A stretch of DNA of 64,000 nt from contig CAJQUW010006273.1 in the NCBI GenBank assembly GCA_907163375.1, positions 62,001 to 126,000 on the forward strand, written 5' to 3'. Each line of letters starts with the position of its first letter. The first letter of the stretch is position 1. The notes under the pieces were generated by a model that ran no database searches, was not told where the DNA came from, and saw only the letters and a program-made list of their open reading frames with translations. This document shows positions 1-13,280 of the stretch, piece by piece. The translations under genes were made by a program, and so were the position numbers. This DNA is from Prostheceraeus crozeri. Lineage: Eukaryota; Platyhelminthes; Polycladida; Euryleptidae.

Positions 1-3000
1 GCTGCTAAGTAACGGTAAAATAAGCTAAATTTAGCGGTAATTCAGCTTTCAAAAAGTCTTGGCTCGGTCAACGCTGTAATGGCTTGACACAACTCAGCAG
101 TTGCACGAAGTGCTTATGAAAGCCGTATATACAGCGATAATCTCCTAAAGTGATGTATATTTCATCAACTCCTCTCCCAAGATCACAGGTTCCCAAAATC
201 CCAAGTCTAAATTTCGAGAACCTATAAATAGTGTCGCTCACGGAGCTCATTTCTAATATAACTCATTTCTACCTACGAACAGCACATTTCTGAGTTATTT
301 CAATTCCACTGTTGCCTCTGAATTGGCTCCATCCCAGTAACTATTCAAGACACCAGACAAGTCTGAGGCAACGATTACTAAGGAATGTATCTGGGCATTG
401 AAGTTGTTCTTACCTTACTAGGCAATTCTGCAAGTTTGGTTTGATTTCTATGTAAAAAGACAAAACTGTTGAAATCCGAGAGACAACAAAACGTTGCACT
501 ATTGGCAAAATAAGGATTATGATGAAACGTCTCCTAGTTTAGCTTAGGCCTCCTCAGATATTTTTGTTGTGCTGTCGAAAGAATTCGGTCAATGATTGTC
601 TTTCTACTACTGATAATATTGCGCTGAACTTTCATCAAGTCATCTCTAATTATTCATGCTAATGATACCGACAGACATCAGAAAGTCAAAGGCATTGCAA
701 AAGTTTTTCGAGTTATCAAATCAGTTTCAATAACTGAGAAATTTGCGATCAAATTTACGTATGAGGTTTGGAGAGAATCTCCTCATTGCATGGGGTTTGA
801 ATAACGCATCATTGAGTCGATAATGAAAGCGTGTCGTCATCACATATTCCCAATGAAGCAAGCTCAACGATAAGTGAGGAATTCTGAATGCGCTTCGATC
901 CTTTTTGAATCTCCGAAAAGTTCAGAGTTATGTGTATCGAAACAAAGACTGCCTAGATAAGTCGAAAAGTATATTTGCGAAGTGTTCAATCCATCTGTGT
1001 TGCTAAGAAGCAGGTCAATTCTTCGAAAGTTTTCATCTTTCACATAATGGATTGCACTATCACTTCTTTGCAGTGGAAAAATTATTGATTGTCGTTTTCT
1101 GAAATTTCTTTTTCGTTCATCGGTATGAAATAATGACATGTTATGTATACAATGCCACTAGATCATTTAACTAAGATCACGATAGAACGAAAGCGCAGTG
1201 TAGGCCCTGCTTCGCCCAGAATTTTATAGGGAGCCGTCAAACCCTAACTGATCTGTGTTAGGACGCACACAATTGTACAACTTTGGATACAGCAAAGGTA
1301 CCGGCTATCATGGGCAATAAACCGACTAGGATCCAACACATTTTTCAAAAACTCAAAACCTAAAAGGCACTGAGAACTTCTGATAGATGCCAAGAAGCAG
1401 CTAAAAAAAGAAAAGTTTGTAAACTTTGCTTAATTTATCAGACAAAATGCAAAATCATAAGCTAAAACTATTTGGAAGAGATTGATGAGTTGTTGCTCAT
1501 TATGAGCGCGATGGATGTGATTTCAATTTGAGGCATGAATATTCATTTCTGATATTGATAAACTTTAATTTTTCTTCTAAGTCTGTTATAAATTTGTCTA
1601 TTTATCTTTGTGCATTTCTTATTACCGGGTTATCGTCCGGCAGCCAGAGTGAGTTGCTTTAGGGAGTTATGTCAAAAATGAGAATTTCACAAAATGATGC
1701 ACGTCAGATCGCTGTTATGAATCTGCGTGTCTGACGAGTTCTATCCAGTTCCTGTTCTTGTCATACAGGATCAAAGAAAAACACAGTCATGTAAATCCAA
1801 TGCGAAGCAGATTAAAGTTTTCGGCAAAAATTAGATTTTCTATGCTTTATCTTATTAAGTCAAAAGAGCCATAATTTTGACATGGAATGTCTCTAAATCA
1901 TTTTCTACCATGGGCACATATTATCATATAAGGAAAAGTTTGGGGAAATGTGGCGAAAATTGTCGGAAATGTTGTGTTTGCCACTATTAAGATGCTCACG
2001 AAATCTGAATGTTTTTATTTTCAAAGAAAAGGTACACGAACATGATAAGAAATAACTTGAAAACATGCCATGTCAATAATTATGGCTCTAGACTTAGTAC
2101 TTTTCACTTAATCAATCAGAGAAAACATGGAAAATCTAATTTCTTAAACAAAGCTTCAATATGCTTATCATTGGATTTACATGTGTTTTTATTTGTTCCT
2201 GACTGACAAAATGAGGAACTGGTTAGAACTCTGCACACGCGCTGATTCGTAGTATTCGTAGCTATATGACAATACAATACATCATTATGTGAAAGTCTGT
2301 TTTTCGGTCTCGTTCCCTGCAGAAACTCGTTATGGCTGCCGGAATGTTAATATCCTTGCTTTAAATGTTTCAGAACAGTAGTGTGTTAAGTAATCATTTT
2401 AAAAATATTCCACTGTAATTTGAAAGTAATTATAAAAATTTAGCTGCACAACACTATCAATGTTTAATTTGCAACGATGCTCGTGTGAGCTTCGCCTCCT
2501 ATTGACTTCTATGCATGCGCAGATTCATAGCATTTTAAAAGACTTATCATTTGAAGTGAAAAGCCTAGCCAAACTGCTGATGTCTGCTTGCTGTTGCATT
2601 GGCAGCCAGAAATGGTGCACCCTAAAGGCAATAATTGTCGGTTGAAAATGGTCCATGCTTAACTAGACCGATGGAGATTGATCAGAACATTCCACCGCTA
2701 TGTACTGCATTACCCTAGAGACCAACATGACCTTTCTTCTTCGTTGGACTTAGTTTTGCGTAATAGTTTGAGTGCAATTACCGAATAGTGACATTGATTT
2801 TGATGTGTTGATTATCCTAATAACAGATAGATATGTGTTCCGGAATTACTTAGCGTGTGGAGAACTTCTTCAGCTTTCACTCAAACAAATCATTGACAAA
2901 AGTTGATGATGCCTTCCTTCATTTAGAGACACTAACCGAAGTTATAAATGTCAACTGAAATTACACAATGGTCAAATATCTACAACTTCCTGTCAACCCT

Positions 3001-3486
3001 TGTCATGCAAGGTTTGGCATCTTATCTTCGTGGACTTGGTTCGAAGAACATTGCCACTCATGTCAGAATGTCAATCAAAATTCTCATGTCAAACTCTCGA
3101 ACCATGAAATACCGCGGACCTATGAAACTCCAAATGTCCAAGAAAACAATTTTAGCTTATTGATGATGGCGAAAAAGAGTCGTTAGCATGTGCTGGACAG
3201 ATAGGATGCCTCTCTCATTCTTCATGCTTGAAATGTCCGGACACACGACATCAGTCATTGATCATTGATATCAGCTTGTTAGCCAGATCCGCACGAAACC
3301 TCAGTTTAGAAAATAGCGACCGACACTAACTTTTACTTGAAGAAAAACATATTTATTAGCGGTTAATGATAACACTACTTAATACTCTGCAATCATGGAC
3401 ATGATGCAATCACACGACTGATTTGGTTGCAGTGTGTTCACCCAGCTGCATTGCGACAATATTTTGCGAACAAGCGCAGTGACTTA
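1..3486. other. AT-rich non-coding stretch, no firm gene
   Basis: I see no recognisable gene here. The best open frame is on the minus strand at 864-1139 (ATG start, 91 codons). It is rich in Ser, Asn and Arg, has no family match I can name, and could be a terminal exon of the minus-strand host gene or chance. A shorter minus-strand frame at 68-250 has a TTAG-type possible acceptor just before its ATG whose phase would fit host exon A, but its pyrimidine tract is poor. Neither is called as a gene. Confidence 0.4.
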
Positions 3487-3698
3487 AGGTCCATTCACAC
3501 CGGACGCGGTACGGGGCGTTCAGATTTTTTCAGACAATTTTCGTTCAGAACCTTAATAGACATATGAGTCTGTTCACACGGAGACGCACGGGACCGCGCG
3601 GCGTCCGGTGTGATCAGCCCCATAGGTTTATTAAGGTTCTGAGCGAAAATTCTGGACGTTTGAGGACGAGCCGCGCCGCATCCGGTGTGAATGGATCT
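3487..3698. repeat. Harbinger-type MITE with TTA target duplication
   Basis: A 212-bp element with inverted ends that begin AGGTCCATTCACACCGGA at the left and AGATCCATTCACACCGGA (read inwards) at the right, flanked on both sides by TTA (3484-3486 and 3699-3701). A 3-bp TWA duplication is the signature of PIF/Harbinger transposons. The interior is also partly self-complementary and carries no ORF. A half copy of the same family lies at 33411-33470. It would depend on a Harbinger transposase made elsewhere. Confidence 0.8.
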
Positions 3699-6600
3699 TT
3701 AGCCCAACTTGCCTATTTAAGTTCGTAGAGGAATCTGCTATAACACCCATCAATCCAAGTAAATATATCTTTAATATCATATCGCACGGGCGGGTTTGAG
3801 ATTGAGGAATCACAAGTGAGTTTCATCATTCTCACGTCACACGTCTTCATGATAGAAAAGAATTCCCAAAAACACATTTTGTTTTTTACATGAAAACAAA
3901 AATTATTTACAAGTAGATGTCGCAAACATGGTAGAAAATTACAATGAATACCATTAATCAATGGCGAACGATACGTCGGGCTTTTAATTGATTCTTTTAA
4001 AATTATAGAAGGGCTTATAGCAACGGAAACCTTTTTTATTCTTTTTTTTAAATATCTGAACACAGCAGGAAATGTAGACGGATTCGAAGCAATGTCAACG
4101 TTATACAAATTACTATGCAAGGAAGTTAGCATCTCGACATTACTCAGCTTCAAGCAGTATTTCTGTTATGTGATGATGCTACCGGATGCTGAAAAATTTT
4201 CAAGACGGATCGCTGGCCGCTGGAATGCTAAGATAGCTTATGTCTTATCAAGAGAAGCAACAGCAGGGTACACAGTTTTCACTGCGGGATTCCGAAATTC
4301 TCATGTCGAGTGAATCAAGATTACGTGGCTAAATTTGATTTATCATGAACTTGAATTATCTCACTTTCGTCACTTTTTCACATTTTTTCTCAGCATCAGG
4401 AAATGCATCGGATATGTTAGAATATATACTTGATTTTCAAAATGTGTCATTTTTTGATAAAGAAATTTATAGTTTGAATAGAATTGACAAATAGAATTGA
4501 TTAATGTTCTCCTAGTTGGATTAAGTAAAGTGTTTGCATCAAATATTTTCTCTTCAATTTGCTGTTACCAAGGTAAGAGATAAGATGAATTAATTATAAT
4601 TGAAATTATACATTAAACTATCAATCTGTTCGAAATTCGCACATTTCGGTGCACCGGTCAGAGAGCCGGTGCAAACAGGAGACACAGTGCACCGCGCACA
4701 ATTGTAGTTCTAGTCACCTCCATTTCACGCCATGATTTCTGATGGCAATGCACTTTGTTAGTTAATAGTTGTGACAATTGTAAACTTGGCAGATCCACGT
4801 AGAATGTTGAAAGAATTGGCTATTAGCAAAATTTGCATAATTAATTCGAAAATTTTAAAAAGTTTTAAGATCCTTATCTGAAATAAGGTGAATACTACTT
4901 AAATATTAAAATCTCAAGTACTGAATATCAAGTGAGTAAACACAGGAAAAATTGCAAAAAATTATCTTTTTAAAAATTAATCAGATATCTTTTAGACCTT
5001 AGGAACAAAACCTCCGCAAAAAAGAATCCTTTTGGCACAAAACTTTTCGCTGAGTGCTGACATTTGTTGAATTTACACTCTACCTACAATACATGTAGGC
5101 TACATGTACTTACTCTGTGGCCTCTTAAAAATAACATAATACCGCTTTCTCGTGGATTTGTTTTTAAAAATCCGCTTGAATTAGCTTATGAGCAATCAAT
5201 GTCTTCTATCGTTTAGCACACACTATATCACTTAGGTTCCATTCATAACGTCAGATATTGTGAAGCAAAATTATTTAAATGAAATACAAAAGTAAAAAAG
5301 AAATGATATCTTTTTATTGGGAAAAATGCTTTCATGATTGACATGCTTATTTCATTCAGACCTGTGAAATCCTTCGTGTTTTCACCATAAATAAGAAACT
5401 AAATTGATCAGTAGATAAATCAAAAAGGAGCTATCCTTGTAAAATGTAAAGAAATCATTTTTATTCCTGGCTACGAGAAATTTCATAACCTTTTCTCGAG
5501 AACAGACCTATTCCTGATGAGTAAATTACATTCAGCAAGATATCAAAATTTGATGTCTTAATGGCTGTGATAAGATGGTGCATAATTCTACCGTTAATAT
5601 AATTTCGCCACATACAATACGTTACTATAACAAACCGACAAACCCTTCTTAAGATGAGAAATGTGCGCGTTTACAAATTAAAGAAGGGCGGTCAAAAGGA
5701 AAATGAAAAATAATGTGCTCTACCACAACATTTTGACCTAATGGCTTCCCTCAATACATTTTCTAATAAGAAATAAGGAAAATCAATTCCTTTACTTGAA
5801 AGCCGAATTTTAGACTGAAGGCTTGGTCATAGTTAATTTATAAATGAAATTAAATATTGTTAAATAATTTAAATGATTATTAAATTTCATTCCTAATTTG
5901 TTAAACTATCAAATTGCCTTTAAAGCGACAATTTGGATAAAAACAAGACCAGCATATTTTCACTTAGGCCATATCTATAATGAATTTTTGCAGAAGTAGG
6001 ACCCTAGTGTTAAAAACTTGACAATTCAATGTTTTTATGCCGCTAAAATATTTGAGTTGCAAGATTTACCATGGCACACTGTAAGTTCCTAAGTGCGTGC
6101 TGATGCTGAAGTTGAAGCATACATACATTTACATGTACTTCAAAAACAAGCTGAGAAAGAGAGAGATAATATATTGTGAAGCATTCAACTTCAGAGCATT
6201 ATAAAGTTGGCAGTACCTCAAATATCATTGCATGCACTTGCAATAGACTTGTTAATTTCTAGGTAATTTCTTTTATGAAATGCATGTATTAACCCTTGAA
6301 TTTTCAATTTTGAGAGAGAGAGAGAAATAATTGTGTGGGAAATTTGAATGAATGCGCAAACATTGATGCAGAAAGACATGTTTTACCTCCATAGCGGCTC
6401 TTTTTTCCCCAACTATCATTTCATAGCTTTCCTGAAACTTCAATTTAGGAATTTTTTTGGCATTCAATAATTGAGTATTCAAGGATATAAGTTAGACATC
6501 TGAAAGTATTGAGTCATGGTAATGCAATCAGCAAGTATTTTACTCATTGTATTGTTTGGGTGTTCGGCGCGCTATGAAATATCTTGTAAGATATCATAAA

Positions 6601-7367
6601 TCGTCATTGTCGTTGAAATTTCATTAAAAGAAGTCAAAAATACCTTGCTGTCTGTTCGCTATATTTGTCGGTCAAATTGGGCATGTATGATGTTTTCTTC
6701 TTTTAACCATTCATTGCATTATTTTGAAAAGTAATTCTACAAGTGTTGTAGTCACAATAGAGATTCTATGAACCCAGAAGGACAAGAAAATATAGAAGTC
6801 CCAGGCTGCGAAGCGAACGATAATTTTCTAAGATCTTCTAGTCCGCCTGGGATCATACAAGTAGCATACCTTGTTTTCTAAATACATGTGGCGAATGACC
6901 TATGTACTGTGATTGTATATATTTCTATAAAAATTTGTCCCTGCCCTCCCAGAAGGGAAAGACAAAAAATTGCTCTGGCATTTTTAATATCATACCAAAT
7001 TACAACAGCAAAATTCCGCTTCAAGCAAATTGAACAAATATGAAAAATAAAGCCTTAAATTGTACTACAAAAATCCTCAAGACTTAGCAGAATCCTTAAG
7101 TTCCCTACAGACACATTATGCTAAGATCTTACAAAAATACGTCTAAATTTGGTTGCTCAGTTGGTGTCAGGATTACATAAATTTGTTAAGTACCGTAAAT
7201 GTGGTTTATATGTACACTAAAGCACAATTATATTATAAACTATACTTAAAGCATTTCTCTTAAGTTTTCAGAATTTATGTAGAATATGTGCATACTATCA
7301 AAAGCAATTTTGAAATTCATTTAAAATTTTTTTAAGCTACAGTATAAAAGAGAAAAATAAATCTTAC
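3699..7367. other. AT-rich stretch, intron or flank of host gene A
   Basis: Nothing firmly coding. A 146-codon minus-strand open frame (3713-4153, no ATG at its start) abuts the MITE and resembles no family I know. A 45-nt micro-exon candidate on the minus strand (6387-6431) has an acceptor reading TTTCAG and a donor reading GTAAAA, but its phase does not join to host exon A. A GA-rich run sits at 6314-6328. If gene A runs leftwards, this stretch is its first intron. Confidence 0.35.
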
Positions 7368-7566
7368 CATGTCGATGAATCCATCTTGAATGTGTTTGTA
7401 ATCCTAGTCCGATAAAAGCGATGGCAGTTGCTGAGGATAAGGCTCCTAGGCGTCGAAATTTTGCTCGTCGAATTTCCATAGCATAAAATTCATCACTGTA
7501 ATAGCGTTTTTCATATGCTTTGTTGTCAGGCACTTTAAAGGACAAGAAATTTTTGATCGCTTTCAT
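7368..7566 (-). CDS. Host exon A: first coding exon of a membrane protein gene
   Basis: The frame opens at ATG (7566) after an in-frame TAG at 7612-7614 and runs 66 codons to a good donor (exon ends CATG, intron starts GTAAGAT at 7367). The donor is phase 1. The first ~45 residues are hydrophilic with clustered basic residues (EIRRAKFRR), followed by one membrane segment of about 18 residues and then RWIHRHG at the exon end. The layout (cytoplasmic N-terminus, TM1, then a Trp just outside the membrane) recalls the first exon of claudin/PMP22/CACNG-type tetraspan proteins, but that is a guess from the pattern. Exon B at 62869-63082 has the same design and the same phase, so the two look like paralogues or alternative exons of one family. 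The next exon was not found; the gene probably continues leftwards beyond the window. Confidence 0.6.
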
Positions 7567-10500
7567 TATGCAAATGAAGAGTTTGACGGTCAAGAGTAAT
7601 ATGAGATGCGTCTAGCTAGCCGAGACAGTACAGTAGATGAAGGCACAACCGATGATTGAGGAATTCCAGACGATGTATTTTCGGTCGAATACGAAGACAA
7701 CGTCGACATTGCATTTCGACCGCCGGACAACGGTCGGTGACACCGTCAATGATCAGTCAGAATAATCAAGTGAGAGAGAAGCGAAGTAAATAAATTTGAA
7801 AATATTGAGAAGAAGGTTTGGAAGACTTGAGTCGGAGAGACGAAGAAACGAATTGTGGATGAAGGAGAACGGGTGAACGGGAGGAGTTAGAATCATCCAA
7901 TTACATCGTAGACAGCCAACCTGATAGGATCCAACGTATGCGATCTGTTCCCCATGAATCAGATTGCAAACAACAATTATTGTCTAAGTTGACCGCACGG
8001 GCTGTGTGCGTCAATGTTTGTACTATGATACAGAGGTGGACTGAACAACAGTAGACATTTCTGATGGCAACAGGAGAGAAAGTGAAATACTAAAGAGGTT
8101 GGAAGGACAAAAGTTTGCGTAATAGCAGACGCATTTCCCCAAAAAGGCAATCTCTCTATCCCTCTATCGCTGGCGGCGTTTTGACGGCGTTTGATGCCTG
8201 TTGAGATGTGAATGAAGTCCTGTTACTTCAAGAAGAATATTACGATTATTTAAAGACTTGTTGCAATCAATTTTTGGGACGTCCAATTGCAAAACGGAAT
8301 AATCAACGATAACTTGGCGAAGTCATGTCAGCACACACACGATCGCGTTAAATGCAAATTCAAAAATTAACTTGATTAAATCTGTCACGGAGCACACGAA
8401 ACGGACTCGAAATAATAATAGCTGAAAATGGGAAATGTTAAATCACAATTGTTATATGTAAAGTGTGTTGTGAAAATAGATAATCTAGACACACTTCGAA
8501 ATTATATTCTTCTCAAATCGGCTATAGTGAAACACTTTAGTTAGGAATACTTAGGAAATTATTTTTTTCAATTTCAAGAGAAAAGCAAGTCTCGATTATA
8601 ATTATGAAAACGAACCGCTTCATTTTGCAGTCACCGCAAAGATCAATAGACCTACCCTACATGTTAGATCGTTGATAGAGAGATGATGTATACATTAGCA
8701 TATACATATATGCATCTATAAATGCATACATATACATATATTCTGTATGTAAGTTGAAGATAATAGTGAAAGTTTGAATGGCTACCTCCGACGATATTGG
8801 CAACAATCATAGAAGTGTACTTAGACAATTCTTTAAATTTAGTTCGCTTAATGGTCACATTGTTCTCCTCTAATCACATAATGATATTATATGATAGTCT
8901 CTAAGGTCTCCAATAGTCATCTAATAGTCGTGATGTGTATAATGCTCCTTTTATGATTGAAGAGCCAATGTATCAAATATTGTTCATAAATATTATTGCT
9001 ATAAATTTTGATAAAAGATCATCATGTTCTCTAACTAATTTCTGAAATTCATGCAAAATCTCTTATATATGATAATTTGCTTAAAAATACATATAGAACA
9101 TATGTGTTTCGCTTCTTACGTCGAAATGCAGACTTTTTATCGCCTACAGGTTTAGTCGCTATATTCGATTGCAATAGATAAATTTTTGAATTTTTCATTT
9201 ACAACGCTTGGGACAGCAAGAAATGATGATTCATTGGCCTCCTAAGATATAATTTTAATCATAAAAGTTTACAGGAAATGTTTTCCAGTTAGTCATGATG
9301 ATATCAAGGTCACAAATGCTCGAGAGTCCGCATGTCGCATCGATTGATTACTGTAAATTACCACTTGGGAATGACTGCTGTGGTCATTCGAAACGCTATG
9401 TGAATTATGAGAATATATCTCCCCGGTAATTGTAGCATTGATCTCACCATATTCATATTAATCTTGTAATTCGGAAACTTTTGTCCTCTACCTATATTCA
9501 ATATATTCTGGCATGTTTCGAGATGTCAGATATCATCGCTCCAGAGTATTGAATATGAGGTATCGCTTATTTTTGCTTCAACTGGTTCTGAAATTAATGC
9601 TATTGACTAATATGACAATTCCATCAAATATTTGATTTTCGAATTATTGGTTCACAGAGGTGCATGGATATCCGAGGAGCTTGAAACCTTCGAATATGAT
9701 GATCATAGCTTCTGGGTTGGACGACCACTATATTTGGACTTGTCATACAGCTATAGCACTGCACCCTCTGTTTTTTGCATTAATATTGTAATTTACGAAC
9801 ACCAATACTTCTTATCAGATGCGCAAAGATTACTAAGTTATTGATTGGTACATTAAGCTTGTATTCTGTGGGTATCCATCAAATGTGCAAATAGAATAAA
9901 TAATTCAATATTGAGTTGCAACCTCAGTTGAAAAATGTGAATATTTGATGCATACCCGCAGAAACTATCTTAATATGCGAATCGTGCATCTCGAATTTAC
10001 ATGTAGGCTACTTCGGGTGTGGCTGCATGTTTAGATACGCATTTTTGTGTCGATCTTGAAAGATGTGAATTAAGCCTGCTGATAATTCCTGATATTGGAT
10101 TAAATGGCAACTATTCAGGTCTGCCTCCATTGCTCAAATGAGGATGCAGTTCAATATTTTTAATTTTTACTACAAACATACAATTTTCTATTTGCACTAT
10201 ATTTTGATAAGCGATTTTGCCAGACAGGGAAACCACTTGTCACAAATCACTGTTGAGTTATCTTTATCACTATATTTGCCATTTTGAAACCATGCATCTA
10301 TCTCAATGCATGTAAATTTGTTGTAGAACTGGGTCAATATTCTTCAATCCTACATGTACTAATACATTTTCAAATACACATGGTCAAGTCATTGTAAAGT
10401 TGAGTTGATCACATAGATATCATATTCTAAAAAAGCATGTCGGACACTTAGAATGATTAAGATTCACAATTCATCAAAAGAGAAGTCAGGAAACCTGCAT

Positions 10501-12289
10501 TAGTGAATATCCATGTTGCATGAAGACAATGAGGAAAAGGCATCAATTTTACGTTGTAAGTCGGAAAATGAAATTATCAAGCCCAATTAGTAATATATGA
10601 TGAAATATCATCTGAATAAACCACAGAAAATACCAAGAATTGAAAAAGTTACTTCTATATATTCATCTTCGAGCAACAAAATTCCATAACAGACCCAAAT
10701 TCAACAAAAAGAATTAATGATTGTCTGAAATTGCAATATCAATGAATTAATTGCCAGAAATTCTAGCACGGACTTTGTGATTGCCTGAAATTCCAATGTT
10801 AATTAATTGAATGCCTGAAATCATAATATCAACTACCGTAATTGATTTTTTGAAATTGCTGTTATAAAATATGAAACAGCAAGGGACTCTTTTGAATCTG
10901 AGAGAAAAATGGCACAGGTAATTCATGAATTTTGGAAACGTTCTGTCATTATACATGCAGACGCTCAGAGGATCTCGCTCAGCAGGAAAAGTTGCCGATT
11001 TTGATACATGTTGCTGGGCAGAACATAATTGTCGGAGAAAAGAGTTTAAACAGAAAGCTTAAAGAACCCGTTTGCCGCATTGGCAAGTAACCATCCTCAT
11101 CAAGCAATACCTGCATCCATTTAGCAAAACAGGGCCTCCAAAGGTGTTGCAGAGTGCTATTAGGTTGGTACTTGGTGGATTGGGACAGATAGTTTTCCTG
11201 AGGGCACCACAGTTGCTCCCTTCGCACCCTCGGTTACTTCTTCATCATCAGACCAGCTATGTTAAATCCCCTGTCGTCTGGTCTAAAAATGAGCTTTTAA
11301 TTCTGAGGTAGCTGTATTCATTCATAAACATATCATCTGGTGTCTCAGTTCTGCTTCGATTGAAAAAAATCTATTTGCTGAGACACAATAGTTGAAGGAG
11401 TTCATGAAAAAGATATTGCTCCACTGTATTTTTTTACCATTTAGAGATACAGGACATAGGAACTCAGAACTGTTCACTGAAATTTTTATTCTTATATCTA
11501 AATACATGCATGTGCAGGAGCAAAGGTAGCTGCAGAAATAAGGTGCATATTAGACAGGTATACATCAGAGAATATTTTTATCATACCTCTAAAGTTGGGA
11601 AAATCTTTTAGCTGTCACATTCTAGAGAAGCGAGTCATTTTTGTAAATAATTGCTTGACTGGAAATATGAGAAACTTGACCTTGAAATTCATTTATAACT
11701 CAAAATCTTTCATTCGCAACCTCAATAATTTATTCAACTGTTGACGGAAGCTTGTAAATGAATCCTTAAATGAAAACGGTATCCTTTGAAGAAGAACACA
11801 TGAACATTCGTCGTTGTAAACATGCTTGAAAGCCATTTTCAACCGTCTATATGATTGTTTGGCTTACTGTATGCACAAGTCAAATTTCGATCCGATATTC
11901 AATACAGATCACATAAATGATTGATTTCTGCTTTATAGCTGTAATCATAAAGGACGAACTGACATGATTTTAAGTCAATAATGTCTATTTAATAATTTGA
12001 AGAAATTGTTAAATATCACATTGCAGATTCTGCGTGTGAAAATTGCATCCGCCCAAACTACACGGTGTCCGAGAAAGAATCCTACACACTCAAAGCCTCA
12101 TAACTCTGTCATGAAATGGTTGATTTGATTGATTCTAATTATGGAACTACAAGTAAATCCGAGTTTGAATTTGTAATAAAACTAACCACCGTTCATTGTT
12201 CTTTAAGTTTCAAGACCAAGTTTGGTTTCATGTCTTTTGCCTGCAACCTAGCTTTGTAACTCTCGTATAACGGCAGTTTGTCCTCTGTC
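7567..12289. other. AT-rich stretch upstream of host exon A
   Basis: No recognisable gene. There is a simple TA/ATAC-rich run at 8696-8750, and an imperfect tandem of ~50-bp units built on the words AATTAATTG and GCCTGAAATT at 10707-10860. A possible 87-nt exon on the minus strand (11111-11197) lies between a CCTCAG acceptor and a CAG/GTATTG donor and would encode 29 residues with the motif HLWRPC; see the findings. The promoter of host gene A should lie just right of 7566, but I see no TATA box or other clear element. Confidence 0.35.
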
Positions 12290-12664
12290 TCAGATTGCGT
12301 GAATTGTAGTGCTCGGCGGATAACTGAATTCTAAAAGAAACCGTCGACTTTTTAAAAATCCGTGACAGCATTTGTTTTCAATTGTTTTGGAATTGGAAAG
12401 TCTCGTAGAACCACAATGCGTCGATGAAAACCTATTCAATATCACTGGGTACGGTGGAATAGGATCACCAAAAACATGATAGTCATCGTTTGAAGCACCG
12501 GCGGTAAACATTTCCACTGAAATAATCTTTCGAGTTTTACATGCAAGTTCTGGAAATAGGCCGCACGTGCAATGATCACCATTGCTATAGTTTTGAAAAG
12601 TTTCAAGATTTTCACTCAAAGGAGGGAATTTCATATTCCAGCATAAAAAATTGTTGTATAGCAC
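12290..12664 (-). CDS. Unrecognised minus-strand ORF
   Basis: An open frame of 124 codons starting at a non-ATG codon; its first ATG is about ten codons in. It contains seven or so cysteines (including CTCG and KCCHG) and ends in a stop at 12290. I cannot assign a family. It lies 120 bp beyond another short minus-strand ORF (12786-13001) that is part of a duplicated sequence, so the two may belong to one degraded gene. It could equally be chance; splice signals at its edges are weak. Confidence 0.2.
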   Translation of the reverse strand: MLYNNFLCWNMKFPPLSENLETFQNYSNGDHCTCGLFPELACKTRKIISVEMFTAGASNDDYHVFGDPIPPYPVILNRFSSTHCGSTRLSNSKTIENKCCHGFLKSRRFLLEFSYPPSTTIHAI

Positions 12665-12785
12665 ACAGCCATGAGTTGCCTCGAACCTGTTTGAAATGCT
12701 GTTCGTAATTAATGTATATACTCTTGTTCAACGCAAATTATTGCCATCTTTAATGAAAGAACACGCACTGCCATCATTCCAGGGC

Positions 12786-13001
12786 TTATTCTCGTTGATT
12801 CACTGCTATGTTAAATTGTAAGAATGTTTTAATAAGTGGTGTGAAACTTTCTCGAAGAACCAATCGACGTTTTTGAAAAGCATCGCTCGAAATACTGAGC
12901 ATCGTGGCACATCGGACTCCACTACGCAACATCGAAAAGTTTCCACCATAGAAATCTACAGTTTTCACTCTTAATTCTCTGACTGACACAGCGCCACACA
13001 T
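12786..13001 (-). CDS. Short duplicated ORF starting MCGAVSVREL
   Basis: A 71-codon frame with an ATG in good context (GCCATGTG), ending in a stop just before 12786. No known domain is visible. Its first ~26 codons recur, nearly unchanged, in a second copy at 27945-27965 plus 30821-30871, where the Harbinger transposon sits in the tenth codon; after about codon 26 the two copies diverge. The shared start codon and frame suggest a real coding segment or a conserved repeat ORF, but shared recent ancestry alone could also explain it. No function is proposed. Confidence 0.25.
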   Translation of the reverse strand: MCGAVSVRELRVKTVDFYGGNFSMLRSGVRCATMLSISSDAFQKRRLVLRESFTPLIKTFLQFNIAVNQRE

Positions 13002-13053
13002 GGCAGCGCAGACCTCGTGATGATCGCTCGTTCATTGTTGTCTCTACACATCA
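12923..13053 (-). repeat. Duplicated segment, copy 1 (inverted to copy 2)
   Basis: About 130 bp matching, in inverse orientation and with few differences, 27882-27965 plus 30821-30871 (the two parts being separated by the Harbinger insertion). The match covers a 5' leader, the ATG and about 26 codons. On the right this copy is cut by element Y at 13054. Beyond Y, at 20294-20304, the sequence resumes with the word AGATTGATAAT, which is contiguous with the rest in copy 2. Copy 2 is therefore the empty site for the Y insertion. Confidence 0.75.
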
Positions 13054-13185
13054 GGGGCAGGCGACACGAAACGCTGTTAGGGCTGACAGGTTATTAGTGA
13101 TCCCTAATATTGTAGAGGAAAAGTACCACTAAGTTGCTCGAAGTCATTTTATTCGAAGTAAGTTAAAAGAAAAAAATGAAAGTTA

Positions 13186-13220
13186 ACACCGAGATCTTTC
13201 GCCTGGTCTTATCAAGGTGT
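13186..13220 (-). ncRNA. Hammerhead-like fold, PLE1 inverted arm
   Basis: The same 35-nt fold as at 18982-19016, in the opposite direction, with the same core TTGATAA, GAAA, and self-complementary AGATCT followed by C. It lies in the 3' UTR of the inverted arm. Confidence 0.5.
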
Positions 13221-13280
13221 ACCCAGGACAAATACTGAATGAAGATGTTAAGAAAAGCTATAAGTCTACATAAATAAGGC

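Noticed and set aside
6387-6431. 45-nt micro-exon as exon 2 of host gene A
   Set aside because: Splice signals are fair, but joining it to the phase-1 end of exon A gives a stop within a few codons.
8664-8858. 64-codon minus-strand ORF rich in Tyr and Ile
   Set aside because: It is the translation of a TA/ATAC simple repeat.
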